A stretch of 51,662 nt of DNA, from the NCBI RefSeq assembly GCF_900162825.1, contig NZ_FUGE01000081.1:1-51662 (forward strand), read 5' to 3'. This stretch comes from Psychrobacter piechaudii (GTDB taxonomy: Bacteria > Pseudomonadota > Gammaproteobacteria > Pseudomonadales > Moraxellaceae). Position numbers and translations under genes: made by a program. Numbering within the stretch: position 1 is the first letter of the stretch; the number at the start of each line of letters is the position of its first letter. This document shows positions 7,627-16,919 of this stretch, piece by piece. The notes beneath the pieces were generated by a model, which was not told the DNA's origin, searched no databases, and worked only from the letters and a program-made list of their open reading frames with translations.

Positions 7627-8646
7627 TTAAGCCGACAGAACTTGCTCAGCAATGGCTTGGTATTGCTCAACGGTTAGGCGAGGACCAAACTGCTGTACCA
7701 CCTGACTGGCCACAGTACCTGCCAGCTTGCCACATTCAGTTAAGCTGTGACCTTGTGATAAGGCATACAAGAAGGCGCCAGAATAGTTGTCGCCAGCGCC
7801 ATTGGTGTCAATGACCTTATCTACTTTAGGGGTAGGTACTTGCGTTAAGGTGGTGGCTGCATTAACGTCTTTTTCACAAATAACGGTATCTTCCGCACTG
7901 TTGGTTACCACAGCCAGTTGACAGTATTGAGTCAAGGCTTGAGCGGCTTCGGTAATGCTGCTTGTTTCAGTAAATAGCATGGCTTCTTCAGCATTACAGA
8001 AAATAGTGTTTACCCCGTCACCTAAGACTTCCAGTAAACCTTCTTTGGCAAAGTTAACCACGGCAGGGTCCGCAAAGCTTACAGCAATCTTGATGTCATT
8101 ATCTTTGGCTTGTTGACGTAGCTGTTGTAGGGCAGGGCGCAGGCTCTCTGACATTGCTAGATAACCTTCAAAATATAACCAACTACTTTGAGTTAAAGCG
8201 TCAAAGTCTAGGTTGTCTGCATTAATGTCACTTGAAGTGCCTAAGTAGGTTTGCATGGTACGCTCACCGTCTGGAGTAATCGCTACCACACACGAACCAG
8301 TGACTCCTCCGGCTGATACCGATTTTTCTGAAGTAGTGGCCACTCCTGCTTGATTTAAATCGGCTAAGTAAAACTCGCCCGCCTTATCATCTCCCACACG
8401 GCAGCCATAAAAAGACTTACCGCCAAGGCTAGCAAATGCAAACATAGCATTGGCAGCTGAACCGCCTCCAGTTTGCTTTGAGGGCTGTAGTCGCTGAGCT
8501 TCGAATTCTGCTAGCAACTGTGTTTGCTCCTCTAAGCTGGCTAAAGTCATACTGCCTTTGGCCAGACTGGTCTGAGTAAGTTGTTGATCATTCAATAGAT
8601 ATTCGTGATCTACCAAAGCGTTTCCTACAGCCATAACGTCGTACAT
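7627..8646 (-). CDS. PfkB-family kinase, probable adenosine kinase
   Basis: Cytoplasmic ribokinase-fold kinase. GGGSAANAMFAFASLGG near residues 60-76 is the first PfkB signature. DTNGAGDNYSGAF in the last quarter is the second, with its final Asp as catalytic base. The N-terminus YDVMAVGNALVDHEY and overall length resemble bacterial enzymes annotated as adenosine kinase, which make AMP from adenosine, but other sugar or nucleoside substrates cannot be excluded. I start at the ATG at 8644-8646 (339 aa), preceded by GGA at good spacing. The open frame extends 34 codons further to 8748 with no family-like sequence. Confidence 0.82.
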   Translation of the reverse strand: MYDVMAVGNALVDHEYLLNDQQLTQTSLAKGSMTLASLEEQTQLLAEFEAQRLQPSKQTGGGSAANAMFAFASLGGKSFYGCRVGDDKAGEFYLADLNQAGVATTSEKSVSAGGVTGSCVVAITPDGERTMQTYLGTSSDINADNLDFDALTQSSWLYFEGYLAMSESLRPALQQLRQQAKDNDIKIAVSFADPAVVNFAKEGLLEVLGDGVNTIFCNAEEAMLFTETSSITEAAQALTQYCQLAVVTNSAEDTVICEKDVNAATTLTQVPTPKVDKVIDTNGAGDNYSGAFLYALSQGHSLTECGKLAGTVASQVVQQFGPRLTVEQYQAIAEQVLSA

Positions 8647-8840
8647 AATATTTCCAACTCTTAATAATTGTGGTGTGTTTGATTTCGATGCGGCTATGAT
8701 ACTGTAATTTGGGTTGGTTGTGGAGATAGAGGTTACAGCGTGGAACATCTGCTAGAAACTACAGAGTCTAAAAAAAATAATAAAAATTTATCGCTAAAAA
8801 TAATTTTATTGTAAATACTTGATTTTAAATAGAAAATATT

Positions 8841-8857
8841 TTGTCTAAAATAGACAA
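8841..8857. promoter_or_regulatory. 17-bp dyad, possible operator
   Basis: TTGTCTA (8841-8847), AAA, TAGACAA (8851-8857): perfect 7-bp arms, about 200 bases upstream of the PfkB kinase start. No U-run, so an operator is likelier than a terminator. Confidence 0.4.
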
Positions 8858-8907
8858 TTTTATCCTAAGCTTTAATTATTGTGCGTTATTTGCTGTCAAG
8901 TCATGAG

Positions 8908-8928
8908 TTATACACAGAGTTATCCACA
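8908..8928 (+). promoter_or_regulatory. Two DnaA-box-like 9-mers in tandem
   Basis: TTATACACA (8908-8916) and TTATCCACA (8920-8928) lie in the same orientation with starts 12 bases apart. The second is the perfect consensus DnaA box and the first differs by one base. Confidence 0.55.
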
Positions 8929-8934
8929 GCTGTT

Positions 8935-8954
8935 GGGGTTAACTGATTAACCCC
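8935..8954. repeat. 8-bp inverted repeat beside the DnaA boxes
   Basis: GGGGTTAA (8935-8942), CTGA, TTAACCCC (8947-8954). The arms are perfect and no T run follows on either strand. Confidence 0.55.
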
Positions 8955-9261
8955 TAGATTTCATAAGGCTTAGCCGAGTCACGAAAAAGTATTGGTTTAA
9001 GCATAAAAGATATGGATTACATTTTATACCGCCTGCTAACTGATTAGTATGTGGATGTTCCACGCCATTTCTAACCCCGGCTTATATTTAAGAAGGTATC
9101 AATTAAGCAAAATAAATTTGAATTAATCGCCGTCGCTAGTAGACTAAGCCTGTTTTTGAATACACTGCTGTCGAGTGGTGAGTAAGGGTTAGGGGGCTCT
9201 TTTTTTAGGGAGCTCTCTTTAAGGCATAGTGTTAAGAGGGTGGGTTAATTAAGGGTAGCGT

Positions 9262-9939
9262 ATGAAAAAAATATATTTGGTTCGACATGGACAAAGTACC
9301 GCTAACGCCGGAGGCGAGATTCAGCCTAACGCTAAGATTGAGTTGACCGAGCTGGGCCACAAGCAAGCAGAAGAAGCCGCTGAGTGGCTGTTGCAGAGTT
9401 TAGGGGACAATATTAAATCCATCTGTGTTTCAAGCTACATTCGTACCCAACAAACCGCACAGCCGTTAGTAAATAAACTAAAGCAGACACCAAAAGTTAT
9501 AGAAGGCTTACAAGAGTTTGATTTAATCGGTTTTAGTCGCTTAAAAGGTACCACTTTTACGCAGCGCATGGCGTTGACTGACGCTTATTGGCAATCGGCC
9601 GATCCCGCCGTTGCCAACGCTGAGGATGCAGAAAGTTTTCAGCAGTTTTATCAACGTATTCCCCAAGTACTCAAGCAATTTTCAACTTTTGAACCAGGCA
9701 ATCATGTGGTGTATACCCATGGGTATTGGATCAGTATGTTGATATGGTATTTACTCGGTTTGCCAGCCGATGAGACGCAGCACGTAACTAAGTTTCGTCA
9801 ATTTGAATTGTCCATACGCGCCCAAAATGGGGAAGTGTTTTGCTTGACGTTACCCAATGATGAATTGAAGGCGCAATATGCACCTACTATTACTAAGGTG
9901 CGTCATTGTACTGACCAAAATTCAGATTTATCAGCCTAA
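9262..9939 (+). CDS. Histidine phosphatase (phosphoglycerate mutase-like)
   Basis: YLVRHGQSTAN at residues 5-15 is the RHG motif with the phospho-accepting His9. VVYTHGYWIS near 150 supplies the second catalytic His. This is the branch-1 histidine phosphatase superfamily. Length 225 aa. There is no signal peptide, so it is cytoplasmic. The substrate is not predictable: related proteins dephosphorylate sugar phosphates, nucleotides or cobalamin precursors, and true dPGM is larger and differs around the active site. AAGGG lies 6 bases upstream of the ATG. Confidence 0.85.
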   Translation: MKKIYLVRHGQSTANAGGEIQPNAKIELTELGHKQAEEAAEWLLQSLGDNIKSICVSSYIRTQQTAQPLVNKLKQTPKVIEGLQEFDLIGFSRLKGTTFTQRMALTDAYWQSADPAVANAEDAESFQQFYQRIPQVLKQFSTFEPGNHVVYTHGYWISMLIWYLLGLPADETQHVTKFRQFELSIRAQNGEVFCLTLPNDELKAQYAPTITKVRHCTDQNSDLSA

Positions 9940-10103
9940 GCCATTTAGCCTTGAATGTAAGTAAAGTTGTTACTTTGGCTTTAAAAAACTACAAACGCCT
10001 CCATTAACTAATATCAGCATTTTTGAATGACGCCTCTTAGATAGGCGGCCCTTTAAACCAGTAATAGCTAATAAAAATACGATAAATAATACGAGCAAAA
10101 AAT

Positions 10104-13100
10104 ATGAAACAAGATAATGCAGCGCTAGATTTGACCTTACATCCAAGCTTTGAATTAATTCAGCACCGCAAAATTGAAGCGTTGTCGCTTGATGTTGTTA
10201 TCAGTAAGCACAAACAAACCGGAGCCATGCATTATCACTTGGCTCATCCGAGTGATGAAAATGCATTTTTGGTGGGCTTTCGTACTCAGCCTATGGACTC
10301 AAAAGGTGAGGCCCATATTCTTGAGCATACCGCGCTTTGCGGCTCTGCTAAATATCCAGTACGCGACCCTTTCTTTTCTATGATTAAGCGTTCCTTGAAT
10401 ACCTTTATGAACGCCATGACTGCGGCTGACTGGACTGCCTATCCGTTTGCGACCCAAAATAAAAACGACTACTTTAACCTGTTGTCGATATATTTAGACG
10501 CGTCTTTCTTCCCTAATTTACACCCATTAGATTTCGCTCAAGAAGGCATTCGTATTGAGCTCGATGACAATGATAAGCCGCAGTTTAAAGGTATCGTGTT
10601 TAATGAGATGAAAGGGGCGATGAGTGGGGAGATTGACCAGCTGTATCACAGTGTGGCGCATCATTTATTCCCGACCACCACTTATCATTACAATTCTGGT
10701 GGCGATCCTGCAGATATCCCAGACTTGACCCATGCAGAATTGGTTGAATTCCATAAAAGCCATTACCACCCTTCAAACAGTGTGATTATGAGCTTTGGTA
10801 ACATTCCGGTGCAGCAAACCCAGGCTAAGTTACATGAAGATGCCTTGGCTCAGTTTGGAGAAGGTAAAAAGCATGAGTCACGCCCTGAGACGCGCCTAAG
10901 TGCGCCTATTCAAGTTACCGAAACCTATACTGTGGATGAGGTAGATAAAGCGCAAACCCACCATGCCATGGCTTGGTTATTGCCAGAGATTACCGATCCA
11001 AAACAGCGCTTAGCACTGCGTCTGTTAGAAGGGGTATTGATTGAGCATGCGGGCTCGCCTTTGCGCGCTTATTTGGACAGTCATCCGTTGGCTACCGGTC
11101 CAAGTCCTTTATTAGGCTTAGACGACAGTCATTTTGAGATGGTTTTCTATGCTGGGGTACGCGGCTCAGAGCCTGAGCATGCCGATGCTATTGAACAAGG
11201 CATCTTAGAGTTGTTGCAGCAAGTGGCCGACAATGAGATTGATCCTGAAGCCATTGAAACCATCTTGCACCAAATTGAGATTGATCAGCGTCATATTGGC
11301 GGTGATAGCATTCCTTATGGTCTAAACCTAATGCTAGAGGGCTTTAGTACAGCCATTCATGATGGCAACCCAATTGATATTTGGGAGGTCGATGAGCATC
11401 TACAGTGGTTACGCGAACAAGTAAAAGACCCTAGTTGGTTGCCTGGTTTATTACAAAAGCATTTAATTGATAACCCACACCGAGTGCGTGTGACCTTAGT
11501 GCCTGATGCCACTAAGTCTGCTAAATTGGCCGAGGCGGAGCAAGCCCGATTGGATGCTATTGAAGCGACATTAACAGCAGAAGACAAACAAAAAATCAGA
11601 GAGCAAACCGAGCAGTTAACCGCCCGTCAAGCGGCAGAAGATGACTTAAGCTTATTGCCTAAAGTAGGCTTAGAAGACGTTCCTGAGTCGATTAGCTTTA
11701 CTCATGGTAAGCAAGTAGACATTAAACTTGCCGGGGATGACAGTGTCCTTTATCAGTATGAAGCCGGTACCAATGGTTTGTATTATTATCAGTTGATTAT
11801 GCCGCTGGCGGGTCAAGATGAGTTGATTAATCATCCGTTACTGCCTATTTATTTAGGTTTATTATCTGATCTAGGGACCGATACTTTGTCGGCTCGTGAG
11901 TTTCAAGCGCTACAGGCCGCCCATTCTTCTGGGGTAACCGCGCGCGTTAGTCAGCGCACCTCACCACAAGATCCAGACTTGTTGAGCAGTTACTTTGTGG
12001 TGGCAACTCGTGCCCTAAATCGTAAGCCGGAAGCCATTGATTTGGTGAAACAAGTCTTAGAGCACAGTATCTTCACTGAAAAAGACCGTATCAAAGAGCT
12101 ACTGCAACAAAGACGCGCCGGTTGGCAGTCTCGTTTGGCCAGCTCAGGCCATGCGTATGCGATGCAAACGGCAAGCCGTAGTATGAGCCGTCAAGCTGAG
12201 CTTGAATATGTGCGTAGTGGCTTGCCAGCTTTAAATGCGCTAAAAGAGTTCTTAGGCAATGCTGCTGAAGATGAGTCTAAATGGGATGAGCTGTCTAGTG
12301 CTCTAGTGGTGTTGCATAAGCGTTTGGCGAGCCTACCTAAGCAAGCGCTGATTGTGTGTGAGCCGGAGCAAACAGAGCATTTCAAACAGTTAATTGAACA
12401 AAACTGGGCTCAATCACGTTATACCAACAAGGTAGAGCAAGACAGTCAGGCCTTGGCAGACAGTATTCCTAATGAATACACCCAGCTGCAGCTTGAGCGA
12501 GGCAGTGCGGTGCCGCAACAGGCTCTTAGTGTAGAGCGTCAAGCGGAAGATATGGCTTGGTTGGTTGCTACCAACGTTTATCATAATGCTGCAGCCTATC
12601 CAGTGGTGCCAGCAGACCACCCCGATACAGCAGCACTGATGGTATTGGCCCCTTACTTACGTAATGGCTATTTGCATAGTGCTATCCGTGAGCGTGGTGG
12701 TGCTTATGGTGGCGGGGCGGGCTACGATGCCAATGCCTGTGCCTTTAAGTTCTTTAGCTACCGTGATCCACACTGTGCTGAAACCTTTGAGCACTTTGAG
12801 CAAAGTGTAAATTGGCTGCTTAATGAACCACAGAAGCCAGAACAATTGGAAGAGGCTATCTTAGGGATTGTTTCAGGTATGGATAAGCCAGGGTCACCCG
12901 CTGGAGAGGCAGTAAAATCCTGCTTCTCTTATTTACACAACCGCGGAGAAGCTTGGCAACAAAAAATGCGCGGCAATATTCTAGCCGTTACTTTAGAAGA
13001 TTTGCAGCGTGTGGCAACCACTTATCTAAAAGATAAGCCAAGCAGTAAAGCGGTATTGGCCCCTTATGATAAAGAAGAGGTGGTGCAGCAGCTTGGCTTT

Positions 13101-13124
13101 AGAGTGGCCAAAGTGGCCAGCTAA
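10104..13124 (+). CDS. M16C zinc metallopeptidase, presequence-protease (PreP)-like
   Basis: Large (1006 aa) insulinase-family peptidase with both half-clamshell parts in one chain. The inverted zinc motif HILEH (71-75) is followed by LCGSAKYPVRDPFF and by FNEMKGAMSG near 170-180, whose Glu completes the zinc site. The substrate-binding region GGAYGGGAGYDANA is near 865-880. PreP and related M16C enzymes degrade short unstructured peptides. I see no signal peptide, so it probably acts in the cytoplasm, a point less clear for bacterial members. The ribosome site before the ATG is weak. It is a single gene, with a terminator at 13172-13198. Confidence 0.9.
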   Translation: MKQDNAALDLTLHPSFELIQHRKIEALSLDVVISKHKQTGAMHYHLAHPSDENAFLVGFRTQPMDSKGEAHILEHTALCGSAKYPVRDPFFSMIKRSLNTFMNAMTAADWTAYPFATQNKNDYFNLLSIYLDASFFPNLHPLDFAQEGIRIELDDNDKPQFKGIVFNEMKGAMSGEIDQLYHSVAHHLFPTTTYHYNSGGDPADIPDLTHAELVEFHKSHYHPSNSVIMSFGNIPVQQTQAKLHEDALAQFGEGKKHESRPETRLSAPIQVTETYTVDEVDKAQTHHAMAWLLPEITDPKQRLALRLLEGVLIEHAGSPLRAYLDSHPLATGPSPLLGLDDSHFEMVFYAGVRGSEPEHADAIEQGILELLQQVADNEIDPEAIETILHQIEIDQRHIGGDSIPYGLNLMLEGFSTAIHDGNPIDIWEVDEHLQWLREQVKDPSWLPGLLQKHLIDNPHRVRVTLVPDATKSAKLAEAEQARLDAIEATLTAEDKQKIREQTEQLTARQAAEDDLSLLPKVGLEDVPESISFTHGKQVDIKLAGDDSVLYQYEAGTNGLYYYQLIMPLAGQDELINHPLLPIYLGLLSDLGTDTLSAREFQALQAAHSSGVTARVSQRTSPQDPDLLSSYFVVATRALNRKPEAIDLVKQVLEHSIFTEKDRIKELLQQRRAGWQSRLASSGHAYAMQTASRSMSRQAELEYVRSGLPALNALKEFLGNAAEDESKWDELSSALVVLHKRLASLPKQALIVCEPEQTEHFKQLIEQNWAQSRYTNKVEQDSQALADSIPNEYTQLQLERGSAVPQQALSVERQAEDMAWLVATNVYHNAAAYPVVPADHPDTAALMVLAPYLRNGYLHSAIRERGGAYGGGAGYDANACAFKFFSYRDPHCAETFEHFEQSVNWLLNEPQKPEQLEEAILGIVSGMDKPGSPAGEAVKSCFSYLHNRGEAWQQKMRGNILAVTLEDLQRVATTYLKDKPSSKAVLAPYDKEEVVQQLGFRVAKVAS

Positions 13125-13171
13125 TTCAAGCGGGCATGGGCTTGATTGAGTTACAGTAGCAAAATAAAAAG

Positions 13172-13198
13172 AGGTGGGCTTAAAGCTCACCTTTTTTT
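13172..13198 (+). terminator. Intrinsic terminator after the M16C peptidase
   Basis: AGGTGGGC (13172-13179), loop TTAAA, GCTCACCT (13185-13192) with one G-U pair, then a T run. Confidence 0.88.
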
Positions 13199-13363
13199 AT
13201 GGTGCATCAAGTTTTTATGATGCTTGAAATTTTTAGAACGCCACAAGCTTTAGGCCAAATAGCATTCTAAACTGAAGTAAAAAACAAACCGAAGCAAAAA
13301 AGGGCAATTTGTGGTTAGATAGCAGGCTGACCCAGATTTCTATTTTGATAATAAGAGAAAAAA

Positions 13364-13873
13364 ATGCAAGATGAATACCATAATCCTAATCAGGATCACC
13401 ATATTCCTGACCCTGTGGCGATGACTAAGACCAACCAAACCAAAAGCTATGGCTATTTATCACGCTTTGCATTGGTCTATACGTTACTCTACGTTTTTTT
13501 GCCCTCAAGCTTGGCTCAGCTAGATGTGCCGGTTTCAGGATTAGTGCTATCGGCTTTAGTGGTTTTGGCGTTAAACATGGCGCTGATTACTATATTTAAA
13601 AGAGCCGAGCAGCGCAGCTTAGAGAAAATAGAGTGTCACCGTGTCGGCTTATTAACCGCAGTATTTACGTTAATAGTGACCTCTATGCTGATGATTTATT
13701 CTCTATACGACTTATCCGCATCGGAGCTTACTATGACTGCGCTAAAAGAAAATGGCGTGATTCCGATGTTGGTCATTAGTGGGGCTATTGGGTTTGCTAT
13801 TAACTATGTGGTCGTTACTTATGGACTGTGGTACCTACAACGCTTACAGTCTCGATTTGCTAAATCGGCTTAA
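13364..13873 (+). CDS. Small membrane protein of unknown function
   Basis: 169 aa with a polar N-terminus of about 30 residues and four hydrophobic segments (about 32-50, 57-77, 95-117 and 133-155). A positively charged loop after the second segment (KRAEQRSLEKIECHR) suggests it faces the cytoplasm. The layout recalls small four-helix Moraxellaceae inner-membrane proteins such as the ABZJ_00895 family, but I cannot confirm this. AAGAG upstream of the ATG supports the start. It converges on the wax ester synthase operon with only 12 bases between stop codons and no visible terminator. Confidence 0.7.
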   Translation: MQDEYHNPNQDHHIPDPVAMTKTNQTKSYGYLSRFALVYTLLYVFLPSSLAQLDVPVSGLVLSALVVLALNMALITIFKRAEQRSLEKIECHRVGLLTAVFTLIVTSMLMIYSLYDLSASELTMTALKENGVIPMLVISGAIGFAINYVVVTYGLWYLQRLQSRFAKSA

Positions 13874-13885
13874 CTCGATTGCAAG

Positions 13886-15262
13886 TTAGGCAAGGTTGCA
13901 AATCATTTCAAGTTTTAATAGCTCTGTGTCTAATGCTTCGGTTAAATACTCAAGATTTGGCAGTGTTTTATCACAGCCCACAATACCAAAGTGCAATTTA
14001 TCAAGATAACTAGAAAAGGTAATATTTAACGCTTGACCATTAAACACCACAGAAGCGGGATATAAAGCGCTCAATGTGGCACCATTCCAATATAGAGGCT
14101 CTTTGGGACCAGGCACATTAGAAATGAGAATGTTAAAGGCTTGCTTTTTGGGGTAAGCGTTGGTCAGCAGGTTAACCCCTTCCCAAGCATAACTGATGGC
14201 ACTGTAATTAATGACTTGAGCTTGCTCCATTCGTCCAAACTTATCTTTGCCCATGGTCATGCTGGCATGGATAGCCTTGATTCGCTCAATAGGGTCGTCA
14301 ACATTTGTGGCTAAGTTACAAAGTACCAAGGAAGCTTGATTGCCTGAAGCACTGTCATCTTTGCGTAATGACACCGGAACAAAAGCAATCAGAGGCTCTT
14401 CTGGCAACTGCTCAAGCTGTAATAGATAGCTGCGTAGGGCACCAGAACAAATGGCTAAGGCCACGTCATTGAGACTCACTTGCAACACTTCGGCTATTTT
14501 TTGAAACCGAGACAGAGCATAAGTAGTTGCAAAAAAAGCTCGGCTATTGGAGATGCGCTGATTTAACGGGCTAGTCGGAGCCTGTATGGTTGAGACAAAT
14601 CCGGGCTCCTTGCGTTCTTTTAGCTCATTCTTAAGTTCACCAAATACTGGCTTGATGGTGCCAATCTGTTCTTTTACTATCCCACTAAAGGTTCGTTTAC
14701 TTGGTGCTATATTTTTTAAGTTTTTTTCATCGCGACTTAGTAGAGCCCAAGGCGGCAAGGTCATAACTTCAGTAGAGGAGTTGGATAAAGACTTCTCAAC
14801 AATACGCATGGCCGCCACGCCATCCACTAAGGAGTGGTGAATCTTAAAATATAGAGCAAAGCGCTTGGGCTCAGTCTCAGATATAGTAGGTACGTTATCG
14901 ATGCCTTCAATAATATGGCACTCCCATAACGGGTAATTTTTATCCAACATATTGGCATGGACATCGGACACGTAAGACAGTAGCGCCTGAAAAGAGTGGG
15001 GCTTAGACAAAACGGTATGGTGGAAATGATAGTGCAGATCGAAGTGCTCTGTGGTCTTCCAAAAGGTTAAGTTGTGCAGCACCTGATTAAAAGGAAAGGT
15101 CGGCGGTGTCTCTCCGTTGCGTATTTGGCGCACCAAATCAGTCACAAAGTCAGGCTTTGCGGAGGTAGGAATATCAAACAAAAACAGCCCGCCTACATGC
15201 ATGGGCTGTTTGTGCTTTTCAATTAAAAAGAACAGCTGTTCTACCAAAGAGACTACGCGCAT
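13886..15262 (-). CDS. Wax ester synthase/diacylglycerol acyltransferase (WS/DGAT), copy 2
   Basis: Joins an acyl-CoA to a fatty alcohol or diacylglycerol, making storage wax ester or triacylglycerol, usually at the inner membrane. HHSLVDG at 142-148 is the catalytic HHxxxDG. PLWECHIIEG at 111-120 and SNVPGPKEPLYWNGA in the last third are the other family signatures. The length of 458 aa is usual. AGAGG just upstream supports the ATG. It lies 36 bases downstream of a paralogue in the same direction, so the two are probably co-transcribed. The paralogues share long blocks (for example QPMHVGGLFLF and PPTFPFNQVLHNLT), which points to tandem duplication. Confidence 0.9.
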   Translation of the reverse strand: MRVVSLVEQLFFLIEKHKQPMHVGGLFLFDIPTSAKPDFVTDLVRQIRNGETPPTFPFNQVLHNLTFWKTTEHFDLHYHFHHTVLSKPHSFQALLSYVSDVHANMLDKNYPLWECHIIEGIDNVPTISETEPKRFALYFKIHHSLVDGVAAMRIVEKSLSNSSTEVMTLPPWALLSRDEKNLKNIAPSKRTFSGIVKEQIGTIKPVFGELKNELKERKEPGFVSTIQAPTSPLNQRISNSRAFFATTYALSRFQKIAEVLQVSLNDVALAICSGALRSYLLQLEQLPEEPLIAFVPVSLRKDDSASGNQASLVLCNLATNVDDPIERIKAIHASMTMGKDKFGRMEQAQVINYSAISYAWEGVNLLTNAYPKKQAFNILISNVPGPKEPLYWNGATLSALYPASVVFNGQALNITFSSYLDKLHFGIVGCDKTLPNLEYLTEALDTELLKLEMICNLA

Positions 15263-15298
15263 ATGACCTCTTGCCGCTTTAATTTTTTTAGACCAAAG

Positions 15299-16687
15299 TT
15301 ATTCACGAATACCCAATTTTCTTTCGTGACAAATATTTTCTAGATTGGTCAATTCACTTTCTAATAACTTCAATATATTTTGAGTTTTTGGCAGAGTTTT
15401 ACTACACGCTATGATACCAAACTCAATTTTATCCAGATAACTGGCCAAAGTAATATTCATGGCTTGGCCATTGAATAAGATAGAGGCCGGATATAACGCT
15501 CTTAATTCAGCCCCGTTCCAGTAAAGCTTTTTCTTAGAGCCCGGTACGTTGGAAATAATAAGGTTGAAAGCTTGTTTCTTAGGATAAGCACTGGTCAACA
15601 CGTTAATAAGCTCCCAGCTATAAGCCAGTAAGCTATAGTTAATGACTTCAGGCTGGGTCATGCGGCCGAAACGTGTCTTGCCATCATTCATACTACTATT
15701 GACCAGTTTTAATCGGCTCAGCGGGTTCTCTAAGTGGGTACCAAGGTTGCATAAAATAAAAGCAAACTGGTTGCCAGAAGCGCTCTCATCTTTACGCATA
15801 GAGTAGGGTACCCAAGCGATTAAAGGCTCTTCAGGGAGCTGGTCAATGGCTAATAGATAGTTGCGTAAAGCACCGGAGCAAACGGTAAGTACTACGTCAT
15901 TAAGACTGACCCCTAGGTTACTAGCCACATTTCTGAATCTTTCAAGCTCATAGGAGTCTGCAATAAAGCGTCTTGAGCTAGAAATACTCTGATTAAGAAT
16001 ACTGGCTGGAGCCTGAGTGGTTCTAACAAAGCTTGAATCTTTACTTTGATTGAGAGTTTGGGTGACTTCTTTTAAAACAGGTTTGGCGGTCTTCAATTGA
16101 TCTTTAAAGATGGCCAAAGCAGAGCGGTCCTTATCAGGCAGAATGGTTTCAATCTCATAACGATGACGCATCATTAATGCCCATAAAGGCAAGGTCAGGG
16201 TCTCGTTCGGTGATTGAGACAAAGATTTTTGTACCAAGCGCATGGCTGCAATACCATCCACCAATGAGTGATGGATTTTAAAATATAGACCAAAGCGTTT
16301 TGGGCGTCCTTCAGATTCCGGTTCAATACCTTCAATAATATGACATTCCCATAAAGGACGAGCGCGGTCTAATAGGCGGCTATGCTCTTTTGAGATGTAA
16401 GACAGCAGTTCACGTACCCGTGCCGGCTTGGGCAACGCGATATGATGGAAATGGTGCTCAACATCAAACTCTTCATCCTTAGCCCAATAGGTTAAGTTAT
16501 GAAGGACTTGGTTAAAAGGGAAAGTTGGTGGTGTTTTAGAGGACTGCATTTGCTGGACCAGCGTTAGAACGAAGTCTTCATCGGCGTCAGCGGGGACCTC
16601 AAATAAGAACAAACCGCCTACATGCATGGGCTGTTTACGTTTTTCGACCAACAAAAACATAAAATCTAGTAATGATAATAAACGCAT
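15299..16687 (-). CDS. Wax ester synthase/diacylglycerol acyltransferase (WS/DGAT), copy 1
   Basis: First gene of the pair. HHSLVDG is at 139-145 and PLWECHIIEG at 111-120. The third signature reads NVPGSKKKLYWNGA rather than NVPGPxxPLY, so it departs from the downstream copy at a conserved site. Length 462 aa. AAAGGA lies 6 bases before the ATG. The two copies may differ in acyl or alcohol preference. This is an inference: paralogues with distinct preferences are known in marine wax-ester bacteria. A weak Fur-box-like site lies about 56 bases upstream. Confidence 0.9.
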   Translation of the reverse strand: MRLLSLLDFMFLLVEKRKQPMHVGGLFLFEVPADADEDFVLTLVQQMQSSKTPPTFPFNQVLHNLTYWAKDEEFDVEHHFHHIALPKPARVRELLSYISKEHSRLLDRARPLWECHIIEGIEPESEGRPKRFGLYFKIHHSLVDGIAAMRLVQKSLSQSPNETLTLPLWALMMRHRYEIETILPDKDRSALAIFKDQLKTAKPVLKEVTQTLNQSKDSSFVRTTQAPASILNQSISSSRRFIADSYELERFRNVASNLGVSLNDVVLTVCSGALRNYLLAIDQLPEEPLIAWVPYSMRKDESASGNQFAFILCNLGTHLENPLSRLKLVNSSMNDGKTRFGRMTQPEVINYSLLAYSWELINVLTSAYPKKQAFNLIISNVPGSKKKLYWNGAELRALYPASILFNGQAMNITLASYLDKIEFGIIACSKTLPKTQNILKLLESELTNLENICHERKLGIRE

Positions 16688-16742
16688 AGCATTCCTTTGC
16701 TTAGATGACTGATAGAGAGAGTAAAAAACTCAATATTGAACA

Positions 16743-16761
16743 AGAATTGATAATCATTTTA
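16743..16761. promoter_or_regulatory. Weak Fur-box-like site upstream of the WS/DGAT pair
   Basis: The 19-mer contains GATAATCATT and matches the classical Fur consensus at about 13 of 19 positions by hand alignment. It lies 56-74 bases upstream of the first start codon. The match is modest and AT-rich, so it may be chance. Confidence 0.25.
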
Positions 16762-16834
16762 GAGGGTAAGATCCATATTAATGCAAAATCTATTTGAGTT
16801 AAATAGTTAATATTGCTATGACGTATCACTTTAT

Positions 16835-16859
16835 ATTTAGGGCTCATTGAGCCCTAAAT
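16835..16859. other. 11-bp hairpin without U-run between thiG and the WS/DGAT operon
   Basis: ATTTAGGGCTC (16835-16845), ATT, GAGCCCTAAAT (16849-16859) is a perfect stem. No T run follows on either strand, so it is either a non-canonical terminator for thiG or an RNA-stability element. Confidence 0.55.
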
Positions 16860-16919
16860 TCCAAATACAAGCAGGTTAAAAAAAGTATAGGCTAAGAGGG
16901 TAGCTGATACTGCTTAGAA

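Larger units (their letters stand above)
8647..9261. other. AT-rich divergent region with DnaA-box-like sites
   Basis: About 600 bases without a gene, between divergent genes. 8760-8880 is extremely AT-rich. It holds a 17-bp dyad (8841-8857), two DnaA-box-like 9-mers (8908-8916 and 8920-8928) and an 8-bp inverted repeat (8935-8954). No ORF or known RNA is seen. It could simply be a complex promoter region, or a DnaA-titrating or origin-like site. Confidence 0.5.

Noticed and set aside
8647-8748. N-terminal extension of the PfkB kinase
   Set aside because: The added residues do not look like the family, and an internal ATG has a good ribosome site.
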